Shown piece after piece: positions 35,137 to 47,261 of a stretch of 64,000 bases of DNA. Made by a program: the position numbers and the translations under genes. Source of the DNA: Mesorhizobium sp. WSM4904 (GTDB lineage Bacteria > Pseudomonadota > Alphaproteobacteria > Rhizobiales > Rhizobiaceae); contig NZ_CP121354.1 of NCBI RefSeq assembly GCF_029674545.1, positions 3,419,001 to 3,483,000 on the forward strand, given 5' to 3'. The number at the start of each line of letters is the position of its first letter. The stretch's first letter is position 1. Below the pieces are notes generated by a model. The model saw only the letters and a list, made by a program, of their open reading frames with translations. It did not search any database and was not told the DNA's origin.

Positions 35137-36566
35137 GCTTGCTCTGGACGTCGGAGGCACTCGTCGAGGCCATGGGAGGCAGGCCGATAGGCTCGCTGCC
35201 GGCATGCATCACCGGCATCTCCATCGACAGTCGCAGCCTCGAGCCCGGGAACGCCTTCTTCGCCATCAAGGGCGAGACGATGGACGGCCACGATTTCGCG
35301 ACCGCAGCGGTGAAGGCGGGTGCTGCCGTGCTGGTCGTCGCCGAGGGCAAGCTGCCTTCGCTCGGAAGGCTTACGGCACCGATGATCGTGGTGCAGGACG
35401 TACTCGCAGCCCTTGAAAAGCTCGGCGTTGCGGCTCGCGCGCGGTCACGGTCCAAGATCATCGCGGTGACCGGTTCCGCCGGCAAGACGACGACGAAGGA
35501 AGCGCTGCGCCATGTGCTGTCGGCGGTCGGCAAAGTGCATGCCTCCGCGCAATCATTCAACAACCACTGGGGCGTGCCGCTGACCTTGGCGCGCATGCCG
35601 CAAGACTGCGACTACGCGGTTTTCGAGATCGGCATGAACCATCCGGGCGAGATCAGGCCGCTCGTCAGGATGGTCAGACCGCATGTCGCGATCGTGACGC
35701 TGATTGCCGCCGCGCATCTCGGCTTCTTCAAGAATCTCGACGAGATCGCCATGGCCAAGGCCGAGATTTTCGAGGGCATAGAGCCCGGCGGCGCAGCACT
35801 GCTCAACCGCGACGATCCGCGCTGGAAGCTGCTCGGGAAAATGGCGAGAGAGGCCGGCGTCGAGCATGTCTTCGGCTTCGGCGAAAACGTCCGCTCGGCC
35901 TTCCGCCTTGTCGGCTGCGAGCTTCATGCCGACCATTCCGACATCGCCGTCAAAATCGGCAAGAAGGACGTGACGGCCCGTGTCGGGGCGCCTGGCCGAC
36001 ACATCGTACAGAATGTGCTGGCCGTGTTGGGGGCCGCGCAACTGGTCGGCGCCAACCTCGACAAGGTGGCAGCAGCGCTTGCCGACCTCTCTGCCGAGCG
36101 CGGGCGCGGCAGGCGCCACATATTGCGTCATCCGAACGGCCCGATCACGCTGATCGACGAGAGCTACAATGCCAACCCGGCGTCGATGGCGGCAGCCATG
36201 GCGCTGCTGAACGCCACGCCTGTCTCAGGCGAGGGCAGGCGCATCGCCGTGCTTGGCGACATGCTGGAACTCGGCAGCCATTCGGCGAAACTCCATGCGG
36301 CACTGGCCGAGCTCATCGTCGGTACCGGGACGCGCAACGTCTTTCTCGGCGGTCCGGAGATGCGGGCGCTGGCCGACGTTCTGCCCTCCGATGTCGAAAC
36401 CGAATACCGGTCAGGCGCGGAAGAGCTGAAACCGGTCGTGATGTCGGCAATCAGGCCGGGCGACGTGGTCATGGTCAAGTCGTCGAAAGGCATCGGATTT
36501 TCAAAGCTGGTCGAGGCATTGCTCGGCAAATTTCCGGCGGAAGCCACAACCATCGAACCGACCTGA
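35133..36566 (+). CDS. murF: UDP-MurNAc-tripeptide:D-Ala-D-Ala ligase MurF
   Basis: This 477-residue Mur ligase adds the D-Ala-D-Ala dipeptide made by Ddl to complete UDP-MurNAc-pentapeptide. Visible are the N-terminal domain [23 protein letters not shown] loop [38 protein letters not shown] and [13 protein letters not shown]. The ATGA overlap with murE implies coupled translation. Confidence 0.96.
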   Translation: MSLLWTSEALVEAMGGRPIGSLPACITGISIDSRSLEPGNAFFAIKGETMDGHDFATAAVKAGAAVLVVAEGKLPSLGRLTAPMIVVQDVLAALEKLGVAARARSRSKIIAVTGSAGKTTTKEALRHVLSAVGKVHASAQSFNNHWGVPLTLARMPQDCDYAVFEIGMNHPGEIRPLVRMVRPHVAIVTLIAAAHLGFFKNLDEIAMAKAEIFEGIEPGGAALLNRDDPRWKLLGKMAREAGVEHVFGFGENVRSAFRLVGCELHADHSDIAVKIGKKDVTARVGAPGRHIVQNVLAVLGAAQLVGANLDKVAAALADLSAERGRGRRHILRHPNGPITLIDESYNANPASMAAAMALLNATPVSGEGRRIAVLGDMLELGSHSAKLHAALAELIVGTGTRNVFLGGPEMRALADVLPSDVETEYRSGAEELKPVVMSAIRPGDVVMVKSSKGIGFSKLVEALLGKFPAEATTIEPT

Positions 36567-36585
36567 GGTCGGATCCGGGGGACGG

Positions 36586-37668
36586 ATGCTCACTTTACTC
36601 GTTGATTTCGCGGACAAGATCTCGGCCTTCAATGTCTTCCGCTACATCACTTTTCGCACCGGCGGCGCGCTGATCACGTCGGCGCTGATCGTCTTCATAT
36701 TCGGGCCGACGATCATCAATTCGCTGCGGCTTCGCCAAGGCAAGGGCCAGCCGATCCGCGCCGACGGACCGCAGACGCATTTCAAGAAGGCGGGAACGCC
36801 GACCATGGGCGGGCTGATGATCCTGTCCGGCATCATCGGCTCTTCGCTCCTGTGGGCGAACCTTTCCAGCATCTATGTCTGGGTGGTGCTTCTGGTCACC
36901 GTCGGCTTCGGCTCGATCGGCTTCTACGACGATTATCTCAAGGTCACCAAGCAGTCGCATCTGGGCTTTTCCGGCAAGGCGCGGCTGGCGATCGAATTCG
37001 TCGTCGCCGGCATCGCCGCCTGGGTGATCATGCATAATGGTCAGGCGCCGTTCTCGTCCTCGCTGACCTTCCCCTTCGCCAAGGAATTCCTGATCAATCT
37101 CGGCTGGTTCTTCGTGCCGTTCTCCTGCTTCGTCATCGTCGGCGCGGGCAATGCGGTGAACCTGACCGACGGCCTCGACGGCCTGGCGATCGTGCCCATC
37201 ATGATCGCGGCGGCATCCTTCGGCGTCATCGCCTATCTTTCCGGTAACGCGGTCTTCGCCGAATACCTGCAGATCCACTTCGTTCCCGGCACCGGCGAAC
37301 TCGCCGTCGTGCTCGGCGCGGTGATCGGCGCCGGCCTCGGCTTCCTGTGGTTCAACGCCCCGCCGGCCGCGATCTTCATGGGCGACACCGGCTCGCTGGC
37401 GATGGGTGGCCTGATCGGCACCATCGCGGTCGCCACCAAGCACGAGATCGTGCTGGTCATCGTCGGCGGCCTGTTCGTGGTGGAGATCTTGTCGGTCATC
37501 GTCCAGGTCGGCTACTTCAAGATGACCGGCAAGCGCGTCTTCCTGATGGCGCCAATCCATCACCATTTCGAAAAGCTGGGCTGGACCGAGAGCCAGGTGG
37601 TGATCCGCTTCTGGATCATCGCCGTCATCCTGGCGCTGGTCGGCCTCTCCACCCTCAAGCTCAGATAG
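36586..37668 (+). CDS. mraY: Phospho-MurNAc-pentapeptide transferase MraY
   Basis: This 360-residue integral membrane protein has about ten spans. It transfers phospho-MurNAc-pentapeptide to undecaprenyl phosphate to form lipid I. Conserved blocks are GTPTMGG near residue 70, [38 protein letters not shown] and the HHHFEKLGW motif. The Asp residues of DDY and LDG fit the catalytic site. It lies 19 bp after murF. Confidence 0.97.
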   Translation: MLTLLVDFADKISAFNVFRYITFRTGGALITSALIVFIFGPTIINSLRLRQGKGQPIRADGPQTHFKKAGTPTMGGLMILSGIIGSSLLWANLSSIYVWVVLLVTVGFGSIGFYDDYLKVTKQSHLGFSGKARLAIEFVVAGIAAWVIMHNGQAPFSSSLTFPFAKEFLINLGWFFVPFSCFVIVGAGNAVNLTDGLDGLAIVPIMIAAASFGVIAYLSGNAVFAEYLQIHFVPGTGELAVVLGAVIGAGLGFLWFNAPPAAIFMGDTGSLAMGGLIGTIAVATKHEIVLVIVGGLFVVEILSVIVQVGYFKMTGKRVFLMAPIHHHFEKLGWTESQVVIRFWIIAVILALVGLSTLKLR

Positions 37669-37676
37669 GATACCGC

Positions 37677-39076
<1,400 letters not shown>

Positions 39077-39077
<1 letters not shown>

Positions 39078-40228
39078 TGCAAAGCCGTCTCGACAAAAGT
39101 CCAGTCGCAACCTGGTGGTGGACGATCGATCGCTGGTTCCTGGCGGCATTCCTGTCGCTGATGGGGCTGGGCATCGTCCTGTCCTTCGCGGCAAGCCCAG
39201 CGGTCGCCGAGCGCATCGGCCTCGACAGCTTCCACTTCGCCACAAGGCAGATCATCTTCACCATCCCGGCGCTTGTCGTGATGTTGGCCGTTTCCTTCCT
39301 GGAAGCGCGGCAAATCAGGCGCATGTCGCTGGTGATGATCTGCATCATGCTGGTGCTGATGGTGGCGGTGCTCTATATCGGCGTCGAGGTGAAGGGTGCG
39401 CGGCGCTGGGTGTCGCTGGCCGGGCTTTCGATCCAGCCATCCGAATTCCTGAAGCCTGCCTTCGTCATCATCTGCGCCTGGCTGTTCGCCGAGCACAAGC
39501 GCCAGCCCGACATCCCCGGCAATCTCTTCGCCATGCTCTTGCTTGCGCTGGTGATCTCACTGCTCGTGGCACAGCCCGATCTCGGCCAGACGATGCTGGT
39601 GCTGGGCACGTGGGGTGTGATGTTCTTCATGGCCGGCTTGCCCTGGTTCTGGATCGTCGCACTGGGTGCCGCCGGCGTCGGCGGCGTGTTCGCTGCCTAT
39701 ACCGTCTTCCCGCACGTCGCCGCCCGCATCGACAAGTTCCTCACCGGCGAAGGCGACACATTCCAGGTCGACATGGGCCGCGAAGCGCTGATCAATGGCG
39801 GCTGGTTCGGCGTCGGCCCGGGCGAGGGCACGGTGAAGCGGGTCATTCCGGACAGTCACGCCGACTTCGTCTTCTCGGTCGCGGGCGAGGAATTCGGGCT
39901 GATCATGTGCTTCTTCATCATGTCGATCTTCGCCTTCATTGTGCTGCGCGGATTGAGCATCGCGCTCAAGGAGCATGACGATTTCACCCGCTACGCCGTT
40001 GGTGGGCTGGTCACCGTCTTCGGCCTGCAATCGGCCATCAACATGTGCGTGAACCTGCAGCTGATGCCCGCCAAAGGCATGACGCTGCCCTTCATCTCCT
40101 ATGGCGGCTCCTCGCAGATCGCGATTGCCGTCTCGATGGGCATGGTGCTGGCGCTGACGCGCAGACATCCCGAAAAGCGCAAGCAGATGGGCTATGCTTT
40201 CTCGCAGCGCACTATCGCGGCGGAATGA
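39077..40228 (+). CDS. ftsW: Septal peptidoglycan polymerase FtsW (SEDS family)
   Basis: This 383-residue SEDS glycosyltransferase has about ten membrane spans. It polymerises lipid II at the septum with FtsI. Typical sequences are RQIIFTIPALVVML, GARRWVSLAGLSIQPSEFLKPAF, LVAQPDLGQTML, FSVAGEEFGLI and LPFISYGGSSQIA. ATG 39077 overlaps the murD stop. The open frame begins one codon earlier at TTG. Confidence 0.95.
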
Positions 40229-40234
40229 GGCTGG

Positions 40235-41359
40235 ATGTCGAAGGGTGTTATCCTGCTTGCGGCCGGCGGAACGGGCGGGCATCTGTTCCCGGCCGAGGCG
40301 CTTGCGCACGAACTGATCGAGCGCGGCTGGAAGGTGCATCTTGCCACCGACCACCGCGCCGAACGCTATTCGCGCCAGTTTCCCGCCGTCGAAGTCCACT
40401 CGATCGCGTCGGCGACATTAGGCTCGAAAAATCCGATTGCCATGCTCTCGGCCTTCTGGCGCATCTGGCAAGGCGTGCGGCAAGCGGGGCGGGTGATCGC
40501 CAGGATCAAGCCCGAGGCCGTCGTCGGCTTCGGCGGCTATCCGACGCTGCCGCCGCTCTATGCGGCGACCCGGCGCAAGGTGCCGACGCTGATCCATGAG
40601 CAGAACGCCGTCATGGGCCGCGCCAACAAGGCGTTGTCGAGCCGGGTCGACGCGATTGCCGGCGGCTTCCTGCCGGAAGGGGCAAGTGCCGCCGGCGCCA
40701 AGACGGTGACCACAGGCAACCCGGTCAGGCCGCAGATCCTCCAAGCGGCGAAAACTCTTTACGCAGCGCCGAGCGACGGCGAACCGTTCCGCTTCCTGGT
40801 GTTCGGCGGCAGCCAGGGCGCGCAGTTCTTTTCCGACGCCGTGCCGGCGGCGATCGCGCTCCTGCCCGAAGCGCAGCGCAAACGGCTGGCGATCACGCAG
40901 CAAGCGCGCGCCGAAGACGTGGCGCGGGTAAAGGCGGCGTACGCCAGTCTCGGCGTCGACGCGCAGGTCTCGCCCTTCTTCACCGACATGGCGGCGCGCA
41001 TGACGGCGGCGCATCTGGTGATGTCGCGCTCCGGCGCCTCGACCGTGTCGGAAATCGCCGTCATTGGCCGCCCGGCGCTGCTGGTGCCGTATCCGCATGC
41101 CCTCGATCACGACCAGGCGGCGAATGCCGCGGCACTCGCTGCCGCCGGCGGCGCCGAGCTCCATTCGCAGTCGACGCTCTCGGCCGAGCGGATTGCCGAG
41201 CTGGTCAGCGGGCTGATGCAGGACCCCGGCCGGCTGACGGCGATGGCCGCGGCCGCCCGTTCGGCCGGAAAACCGGACGCAGCGCGGTTGCTCGCCGATC
41301 TGACAGAGGCTATTGCGTCCGGCAAAACGGTTTCGGACTATAGGAGGACGCGCGCATGA
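40235..41359 (+). CDS. murG: Lipid I beta-N-acetylglucosaminyltransferase MurG
   Basis: This 374-residue peripheral inner-membrane GT-B enzyme adds GlcNAc from UDP-GlcNAc to lipid I, giving lipid II. Conserved parts are [15 protein letters not shown] at the N-terminus, [49 protein letters not shown] and [12 protein letters not shown]. It lies 6 bp after ftsW and overlaps murC by 4 bp. Confidence 0.97.
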   Translation: MSKGVILLAAGGTGGHLFPAEALAHELIERGWKVHLATDHRAERYSRQFPAVEVHSIASATLGSKNPIAMLSAFWRIWQGVRQAGRVIARIKPEAVVGFGGYPTLPPLYAATRRKVPTLIHEQNAVMGRANKALSSRVDAIAGGFLPEGASAAGAKTVTTGNPVRPQILQAAKTLYAAPSDGEPFRFLVFGGSQGAQFFSDAVPAAIALLPEAQRKRLAITQQARAEDVARVKAAYASLGVDAQVSPFFTDMAARMTAAHLVMSRSGASTVSEIAVIGRPALLVPYPHALDHDQAANAAALAAAGGAELHSQSTLSAERIAELVSGLMQDPGRLTAMAAAARSAGKPDAARLLADLTEAIASGKTVSDYRRTRA

Positions 41360-42762
41360 AGATGCCGCAGACGATCGGCCTCGTGCATTTCATCGGCATC
41401 GGCGGCATCGGCATGAGCGGCATCGCCGAGGTGCTGCACAATCTCGGCTACAAGGTGCAGGGCTCCGACCAGGCGGACGGCGCCAATGTGCAGCGGCTGC
41501 GCGACAAAGGTATCGAATGCTTCGTCGGCCACAAGGCCGAGAATATAGGCGACGCCGAGGTGGTCGTCGTGTCGACGGCCATCAAGAAGTCCAATCCCGA
41601 GCTCAAGGCGGCGCGCGAAAAACTGCTGCCGATCGTGCGGCGTGCGGAAATGCTCGCCGAGCTGATGCGCTTCCGCCAGGCGGTCGCCATCGGCGGCACG
41701 CATGGCAAGACGACGACCACTTCGATGGTGGCGACGCTGCTCGAGGCCGGCGGGCTCGATCCGACCGTCATCAATGGCGGCATCATCAACGCCTATGGCA
41801 CCAATGCGCGCATGGGCGACGGCGAATGGATGGTGGTCGAAGCCGACGAGAGCGACGGCACCTTCCTGAAGCTGCCGGCCGACATCGCGGTCGTCACCAA
41901 CATCGATCCCGAGCACCTTGACCACTATGGCAGCTTCGACAAGGTGCGCGAGGCCTTCCGCCAGTTCGTCGAGAACGTGCCGTTCTACGGCTTCGGCGTG
42001 ATGTGCACCGACCATCCGGAGGTGCAAGCGCTGGTCGGCCGCATCGAGGATCGGCGCGTCATCACCTATGGCGAGAACGCCCAGGCCGACGTGCGCTTCA
42101 CCAATCACCGCATGGACGGAGCGGCGTCGGAGTTCGACGTGGTGATCCGCGACCGCAAGGGCCGCGGCTCGACGACGATCAAGGACCTGCGGCTGCCGAT
42201 GCCTGGCCGGCACAATGTCTCCAACGCGACGGCGGCGATTGCGGTCGCGCATGAGCTTGGCCTGTCGGCCGAGGCGATCAAGAAGGGCCTGTCGTCCTTT
42301 GCCGGCGTCAAGCGGCGCTTCACCCACACCGGCTCCTGGAACGGGGTCGAGGTTTTCGACGACTACGGCCACCATCCGGTCGAGATCGCGGCGGTGCTCA
42401 AGGCCGCACGCGGTGCCACCAAGGGCCGCGTCATCGCGATCGCGCAGCCGCACCGTTTCACCCGGCTGCACGACCTGTTCAACGAGTTTTCCGTCTGCTT
42501 CAACGACGCCGACACGGTGATGGTGGCGCCGGTCTACCCGGCCGGCGAGGAGCCGATCGAAGGTGTCTCCTCGGACGCGCTGGTGTCGCGTATCCGCGCC
42601 GGCGGCCACCGCGACGCGCGCTATATCGAAGGCCCGGCGGCGATCGCGTCGGCCATCCGCGACCTGGCCAAGCCCGGCGACTTCGTCGTCTTCCTCGGCG
42701 CGGGCAACATCACGCAGTGGGCTTATGCGCTGCCCAAGGAACTTGGGGGAACGCCCTCATGA
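41356..42762 (+). CDS. murC: UDP-MurNAc:L-alanine ligase MurC
   Basis: This 468-residue Mur ligase shows [25 protein letters not shown] loop [36 protein letters not shown] and [12 protein letters not shown]. It adds L-Ala to UDP-MurNAc as the first stem-peptide residue. Overlaps on both sides (murG and murB) show one translational unit. Confidence 0.97.
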   Translation: MKMPQTIGLVHFIGIGGIGMSGIAEVLHNLGYKVQGSDQADGANVQRLRDKGIECFVGHKAENIGDAEVVVVSTAIKKSNPELKAAREKLLPIVRRAEMLAELMRFRQAVAIGGTHGKTTTTSMVATLLEAGGLDPTVINGGIINAYGTNARMGDGEWMVVEADESDGTFLKLPADIAVVTNIDPEHLDHYGSFDKVREAFRQFVENVPFYGFGVMCTDHPEVQALVGRIEDRRVITYGENAQADVRFTNHRMDGAASEFDVVIRDRKGRGSTTIKDLRLPMPGRHNVSNATAAIAVAHELGLSAEAIKKGLSSFAGVKRRFTHTGSWNGVEVFDDYGHHPVEIAAVLKAARGATKGRVIAIAQPHRFTRLHDLFNEFSVCFNDADTVMVAPVYPAGEEPIEGVSSDALVSRIRAGGHRDARYIEGPAAIASAIRDLAKPGDFVVFLGAGNITQWAYALPKELGGTPS

Positions 42763-43724
42763 TGCGCGGCCAGGCCCTGATAGACAAACTCGGCGACAAG
42801 CTTACCGGCCTGCGCGGCCGCATCACGCCCAACGCCGAGATGGACAAGATCACCTGGTTCCGTGCCGGCGGACAGGCGGAAGCGCTGTTCCAGCCGGCTG
42901 ACGAGGAGGATCTCGCCGCCTTCCTGCGCGCCGTGCCGGAAGAGGTGCCGATCACGGTCGTCGGCGTCGGCTCGAACCTTCTGGTGCGCGACGGCGGCAT
43001 CCCCGGCTTCGTGGTCAGGCTGTCGGCCAAGGGCTTTGGCGAGGCCGAAGTCACTGGACCGACCACCATCGAGGCCGGCGCCGCGACACCGGACAAGCGC
43101 CTGGCGGCGGTGGCTTACGAAGCCGGCATCGGCGGGTTCCATTTCTATCACGGGATTCCAGGCGCCGTCGGCGGGGCACTGCGGATGAATGCCGGCGCCA
43201 ATGGCGTCGAGACGCGCGAGCGCGTGGTCGAGGTGCGGGCGCTCGACCGCGCGGGCAATGTCCATACGCTGAGCAATGCCGACATGGGCTATGCCTATCG
43301 TCATTCGTCGGCGCCTGGCGGACTGATCTTCACCTCCGCCATCTTCGAGGGCATCCCGGAAGACAAGGCGGTCATCAAGGCGGCGATGGATGCCGTGCAG
43401 AACCATCGCGAGACGGTGCAGCCGATCCGCGAGAAGACCGGCGGCTCTACCTTCAAGAATCCCGAGGGCACTTCCGCCTGGAAGGAGATCGACAAGGCCG
43501 GCTGCCGCGGACTGATGATCGGCGGCGCGCAGATGTCGCCGATGCACTGCAACTTCATGATCAACACCGGCACCGCGACCGGCTACGACCTCGAATATCT
43601 CGGCGAGACGGTGCGAGCAAGGGTGCTGGAGAATTCCGGCATCCGGCTGCACTGGGAGATCAAGCGGCTGGGCGATTTTCGCCCCGGCCATGCCGTGCAG
43701 GAATTCCTGGGGCAGCTTCTTTAG
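42759..43724 (+). CDS. murB: UDP-N-acetylenolpyruvoylglucosamine reductase MurB
   Basis: This 321-residue FAD-dependent reductase converts UDP-GlcNAc-enolpyruvate to UDP-MurNAc with NADPH. FAD-binding sequence [39 protein letters not shown] and the proton-donor Ser in [12 protein letters not shown] are visible. This is the short type without the E. coli-type extra domain. ATG 42759 overlaps the murC stop and is preferred over the upstream frame start. A 310-bp gap follows. Confidence 0.96.
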   Translation: MMRGQALIDKLGDKLTGLRGRITPNAEMDKITWFRAGGQAEALFQPADEEDLAAFLRAVPEEVPITVVGVGSNLLVRDGGIPGFVVRLSAKGFGEAEVTGPTTIEAGAATPDKRLAAVAYEAGIGGFHFYHGIPGAVGGALRMNAGANGVETRERVVEVRALDRAGNVHTLSNADMGYAYRHSSAPGGLIFTSAIFEGIPEDKAVIKAAMDAVQNHRETVQPIREKTGGSTFKNPEGTSAWKEIDKAGCRGLMIGGAQMSPMHCNFMINTGTATGYDLEYLGETVRARVLENSGIRLHWEIKRLGDFRPGHAVQEFLGQLL

Positions 43725-44034
43725 CTCGCTGCGATCTTCAAGTAATGCTTGAACATGCGCGGTCGGCGACGACGTCAAGCGTTGCTGCAAAGACTCAACA
43801 ACACACTTTTTTCGCCCGTTTTCGCGGAAAGTGAATCTCTCGGAATCATAGGCACTTGTCAGGGAATCAACTCTCTGATTCTCTGCCCTAAAGCGTTTCC
43901 TGATTTGAGTCGTTTGACGCGTTACCCGCGTTTTCCGTCTGGGGGGCAACCTGCCGGAAGACTCGGACTCAATGTGCGGAAATGTTGCGTGCGGAAATAG
44001 CGGTTGCGGACCCGGCGTGAGAGGGAATGACGGG
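43725..44034 (+). promoter_or_regulatory. murB-ddl gap with eight clustered GANTC sites
   Basis: GANTC occurs at 43792, 43833, 43843, 43864, 43877, 43907, 43960 and 43966, eight sites in 179 bp. At this GC content roughly one per 300 bp is expected. GANTC is the target of the cell-cycle methyltransferase CcrM in alphaproteobacteria. The gap breaks the otherwise overlapping dcw cluster and must hold the promoter for ddl-ftsQ-ftsA-ftsZ. A TTCAAG-TAATG-CTTGAA dyad lies just after murB (43738-43754). Confidence 0.65.
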
Positions 44035-44961
44035 ATGAAGAAGAAGCATGTGGCTGTTCTTCTGGGGGGATTCTCCTCGGAGCGGCCCGTGTCTCTGTCC
44101 TCGGGGAAGGCATGTGCGGATGCGCTCGAGAATGAAGGCTATCAGGTCACCCGTGTCGATGTTTCGCGCGATGTCGGGACTGTGCTTGCCGAGCTCAGGC
44201 CCGATGTCGCCTTCAATGCGCTGCATGGCCCGTTCGGTGAGGATGGCACCATCCAGGGAATTCTCGAATATCTCGGAATTCCCTACACCCATTCGGGCGT
44301 GCTCGCTTCGGCGCTGGCCATGAACAAGGAACAGGCCAAGAAAGTCGCCAAGGCGTCCGGCATCCCGGTCGCGGAATCGAAGGTGGTCAACCGTTTTGCA
44401 GTCCAGAACAAGCATCCGATGAAGCCGCCTTACGTGGTGAAGCCGGTCAACGAGGGTTCGAGCTTCGGCGTCGTCATCGTGCATGAGGGGCAGTCGCATC
44501 CTCCGCAGGTGATCGGTTCGTCCGAGTGGCAATATGGCGAGATCGTCATGGTCGAGCGCTACGTCCATGGGCGCGAACTGACCTGCGCGGTGATGGGCGA
44601 CGTGGCGCTCGGGGTCTGCGAGATCATTCCGACCGGCCATTCCTTCTACGACTACGATTCAAAGTACGTGCCCGGCGGATCAAAACACGAAACCCCTGCA
44701 AAAATTTCACCGAATATTTACCAAAAAATACAGACACTGGCCCTCAAGGCTCATCTTGCTATCGGTTGCCGGGGCGTTTCCCGGTCGGACTTCCGTTACG
44801 ACGACCGTCACTCCGAAAACGGCGAGGTTGTCTGGCTCGAGATCAACACCCAGCCGGGCATGACGCCGACGTCTCTGGTGCCTGAAATCGCCGCGCAAGC
44901 GGGACACTCGTTCGGCGATTTGTTGAGTTGGATGGTGGAGGACGCTTCGTGTCTGCGTTGA
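44035..44961 (+). CDS. ddl: D-alanine--D-alanine ligase
   Basis: This 308-residue ATP-grasp ligase makes the D-Ala-D-Ala substrate of MurF. Visible are [19 protein letters not shown] at the N-terminus, [39 protein letters not shown] and [11 protein letters not shown] near the end. ATG 44035 after a GGG-rich leader is chosen. The frame is open 21 codons upstream. Bases 44681-44740 are only about 37% GC, well below the surroundings. The end overlaps ftsQ by 13 bp. Confidence 0.95.
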   Translation: MKKKHVAVLLGGFSSERPVSLSSGKACADALENEGYQVTRVDVSRDVGTVLAELRPDVAFNALHGPFGEDGTIQGILEYLGIPYTHSGVLASALAMNKEQAKKVAKASGIPVAESKVVNRFAVQNKHPMKPPYVVKPVNEGSSFGVVIVHEGQSHPPQVIGSSEWQYGEIVMVERYVHGRELTCAVMGDVALGVCEIIPTGHSFYDYDSKYVPGGSKHETPAKISPNIYQKIQTLALKAHLAIGCRGVSRSDFRYDDRHSENGEVVWLEINTQPGMTPTSLVPEIAAQAGHSFGDLLSWMVEDASCLR

Positions 44962-45890
44962 GGTGGGGACAGGGCAAAGGCGGCGGGGCTGGGCCTGCGC
45001 TGTTTGGTGTGTCGCTGTCGTTCGACCATTTCGTCTTGCCGCGCCAGCTTCGCCGGCCGGTGCGCTTGCTTGCTCGCCTCTGTGATGGCGAGTATGAGGC
45101 GCCGCGCTTTTCCGCCGCGATCCTCTCGGCTGCCTTGCTGGCTTCGGCTGGAGCCTATGGCGCTTATCTCGGCGGCTATAGCGACACCATCGTGCAGGGT
45201 GTGACCGCCCGGACCGGGTTCGCCGTCGACCAGATCAAGGTCGTCGGCAATCGCCAGACTTCGGAGATCGACATACTGGGCCAGCTCGGCCTCGACGGCT
45301 GGACGTCGCTGATCGGCTTCGATGCCGAGGCCGCGCGCGAGCGCATCGCGACCTTGCCTTGGGTCGAGGTTGCCGCGGTGCGCAAGATCTATCCGCACAC
45401 GCTGGAAGTGCGTGTCGAGGAGCGCGAGCCTTTCGCGCTCTGGCAGCAGGGCAATTCGGTTTCGGTCATCGAGCGCTCGGGCGAGGTGATCGCGCCGTTC
45501 TCGGGTGGCAAGGAGGCTTTGCTGCCGCTGATCATCGGCACCGGCGCGCCGGCCAAGGCGCCGGAGTTTCTCGGCAAGATCAAGCGCTATCCCGAGCTTG
45601 CGGCTCGGGTCAAAGGCTATGTCCGTGTCGGCGAGCGGCGCTGGGATCTCAAGCTCGAGAACGGCATCACGGTGAAGCTGCCGGAAGACGGTGAGGATCA
45701 GGCGGTCGCCGAGCTCGTGAAGCTCGACCACGACAATGGGCTTTTGACGCGCGACATCGCCGCCGTCGACATGCGGCTCTCCGACCGGCTGGTGGTGGAG
45801 CTTTCGCCAGAAGCCGCGAGCCAGCGCGAAGCCGCTCTTAGCGAAAAGCCGAAGAGCCTGACGAAGCGCAAGCCGGAGACGAAGATATGA
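44949..45890 (+). CDS. ftsQ: Cell division protein FtsQ
   Basis: This 313-residue bitopic protein has a long cytoplasmic N-terminus, a membrane span at about residues 55-75 ([21 protein letters not shown]), a POTRA domain ([20 protein letters not shown]) and the beta domain ([30 protein letters not shown]). It bridges early and late divisome proteins. The start is GTG 44949 after GGTGGAGGACG. An earlier TTG at 44928 is possible but lacks a better ribosome site. It overlaps ftsA by 4 bp. Confidence 0.92.
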   Translation: MSALRWGQGKGGGAGPALFGVSLSFDHFVLPRQLRRPVRLLARLCDGEYEAPRFSAAILSAALLASAGAYGAYLGGYSDTIVQGVTARTGFAVDQIKVVGNRQTSEIDILGQLGLDGWTSLIGFDAEAARERIATLPWVEVAAVRKIYPHTLEVRVEEREPFALWQQGNSVSVIERSGEVIAPFSGGKEALLPLIIGTGAPAKAPEFLGKIKRYPELAARVKGYVRVGERRWDLKLENGITVKLPEDGEDQAVAELVKLDHDNGLLTRDIAAVDMRLSDRLVVELSPEAASQREAALSEKPKSLTKRKPETKI

Positions 45891-47194
45891 GCTGGCTTGG
45901 CGGCAGCGGTGATGCATCTTCGCGCCGGTCGGGCACGCTTACGGTGCTCGATGTCGGCTCGAGCAAGGTTTGCTGCGTGGTGGCGAAGCTGAAGCCGCGC
46001 GAGGACGGCAAGCTTCTGCGCGGGCGCTCGCATCGCATCCAGGTGATCGGCATCGGCCATCAGAAATCGCAAGGCGTGAAGTCGGGTGTCGTCGTCGATC
46101 TCGACCGAGCCGAGCATGCCATTCGCCTCGCCGTCGACGCGGCCGAGCGCATGGCGGGGCTCACCGTCGATTCCCTCATCGTCAACATGACGGCCGGCCG
46201 GCTGAAGAGCGAAGCCTTCTCGGCGACCATCAATCTCGGCGGCCATCAGGTCGAGGAAGCCGACATCAAGCGCGTGCTCGCCGCCGGCGCCAAGCAGGCG
46301 CTGCGGGCCGAGCGGGAAGTGGTCCATTCGCTTCCCGTGGGCTTTTCGCTCGACGCCGAACGCGGTGTGCGCGATCCGCGCGGCATGGTCGGCGATGCGC
46401 TCGGCGTCGACATGCATGTGCTGACCGGCGACGCCGCGCCTATGCGCAATCTGGAGCTTTGCATCAACCGCTCGCATCTGTCGGTCGAGCGCATGGTGGC
46501 GACGCCTTATGCGAGCGGTCTCGCGGCGCTGGTCGACGACGAGCTCGAAATGGGCGCTGCCTGCATCGACATGGGCGGCGGCACCACGACGATCTCCGTG
46601 TTCGCGGAGGGCAAGTTCGTGCATGGCGACGCCATCGCCATCGGCGGCAACCATGTGACGCTCGACATGGCCAAGGGCCTGTCGACCTCGCTCGACGCCG
46701 CCGAACGGCTGAAGGTGATGCATGGCTCGGCGCTGCCCGGCAGCGCCGACGACCGCGACCTGGTCTCCATCCAGCCGATCGGCGAGGAAGGCGAGTTGCC
46801 GCTGCAGATCCCGCGCTCGATGATGACGCGCATCATCCGCGCGCGCATCGACGAGACGCTGGAGCTCTTGCGCGACCGGTTGAACAAATCGGGCTATGGC
46901 AACGCCGTCGGCAAGCGTGTCGTTCTCACCGGCGGTGCCAGCCAACTGGCTGGCCTGCCGGAGGCGGCGCGCCGCATCCTCGGACGCAATGTGCGCATCG
47001 GCCGGCCCCTCGGCGTGGCTGGCTTGCCGGAAGCGGCCAAGGGCCCGGCGTTTTCGACCCCGGTCGGACTTCTGATCTATCCGCAGATGGCGAGCTTCGA
47101 GAGCCATTCGGCGAAGGGACTTTCCGGTTTCAGGATGACCGGAACGGGCGGAAAACTGCATCGCATGAGTCAGTGGTTGAGAGACAGTTTTTAA
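45887..47194 (+). CDS. ftsA: Cell division protein FtsA
   Basis: This 435-residue actin-like membrane tether for FtsZ shows phosphate-1 motif LDVGSSKVCCVVAKL, the SHS2 insert, phosphate-2 motif CIDMGGGTTTISVF and an adenosine motif VVLTGGASQLAGLPEAA. The C-terminal amphipathic helix KLHRMSQWLRDSF would bind the membrane. It is longer than E. coli FtsA (420) by small insertions. ftsZ follows after 67 bp. Confidence 0.96.
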   Translation: MSWLGGSGDASSRRSGTLTVLDVGSSKVCCVVAKLKPREDGKLLRGRSHRIQVIGIGHQKSQGVKSGVVVDLDRAEHAIRLAVDAAERMAGLTVDSLIVNMTAGRLKSEAFSATINLGGHQVEEADIKRVLAAGAKQALRAEREVVHSLPVGFSLDAERGVRDPRGMVGDALGVDMHVLTGDAAPMRNLELCINRSHLSVERMVATPYASGLAALVDDELEMGAACIDMGGGTTTISVFAEGKFVHGDAIAIGGNHVTLDMAKGLSTSLDAAERLKVMHGSALPGSADDRDLVSIQPIGEEGELPLQIPRSMMTRIIRARIDETLELLRDRLNKSGYGNAVGKRVVLTGGASQLAGLPEAARRILGRNVRIGRPLGVAGLPEAAKGPAFSTPVGLLIYPQMASFESHSAKGLSGFRMTGTGGKLHRMSQWLRDSF

Positions 47195-47261
47195 TTTGAC
47201 GGGGACAGCCCCATAGGCGGCCGCAGCGGCGAGGCGGCGGGAAAGGCAAAGGACGGAGACA

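Noticed and set aside
43885..43925. Possible additional dispersed-repeat copy starting CTAAAGCG
   Set aside because: Only the first eight bases match and no paired arms follow.
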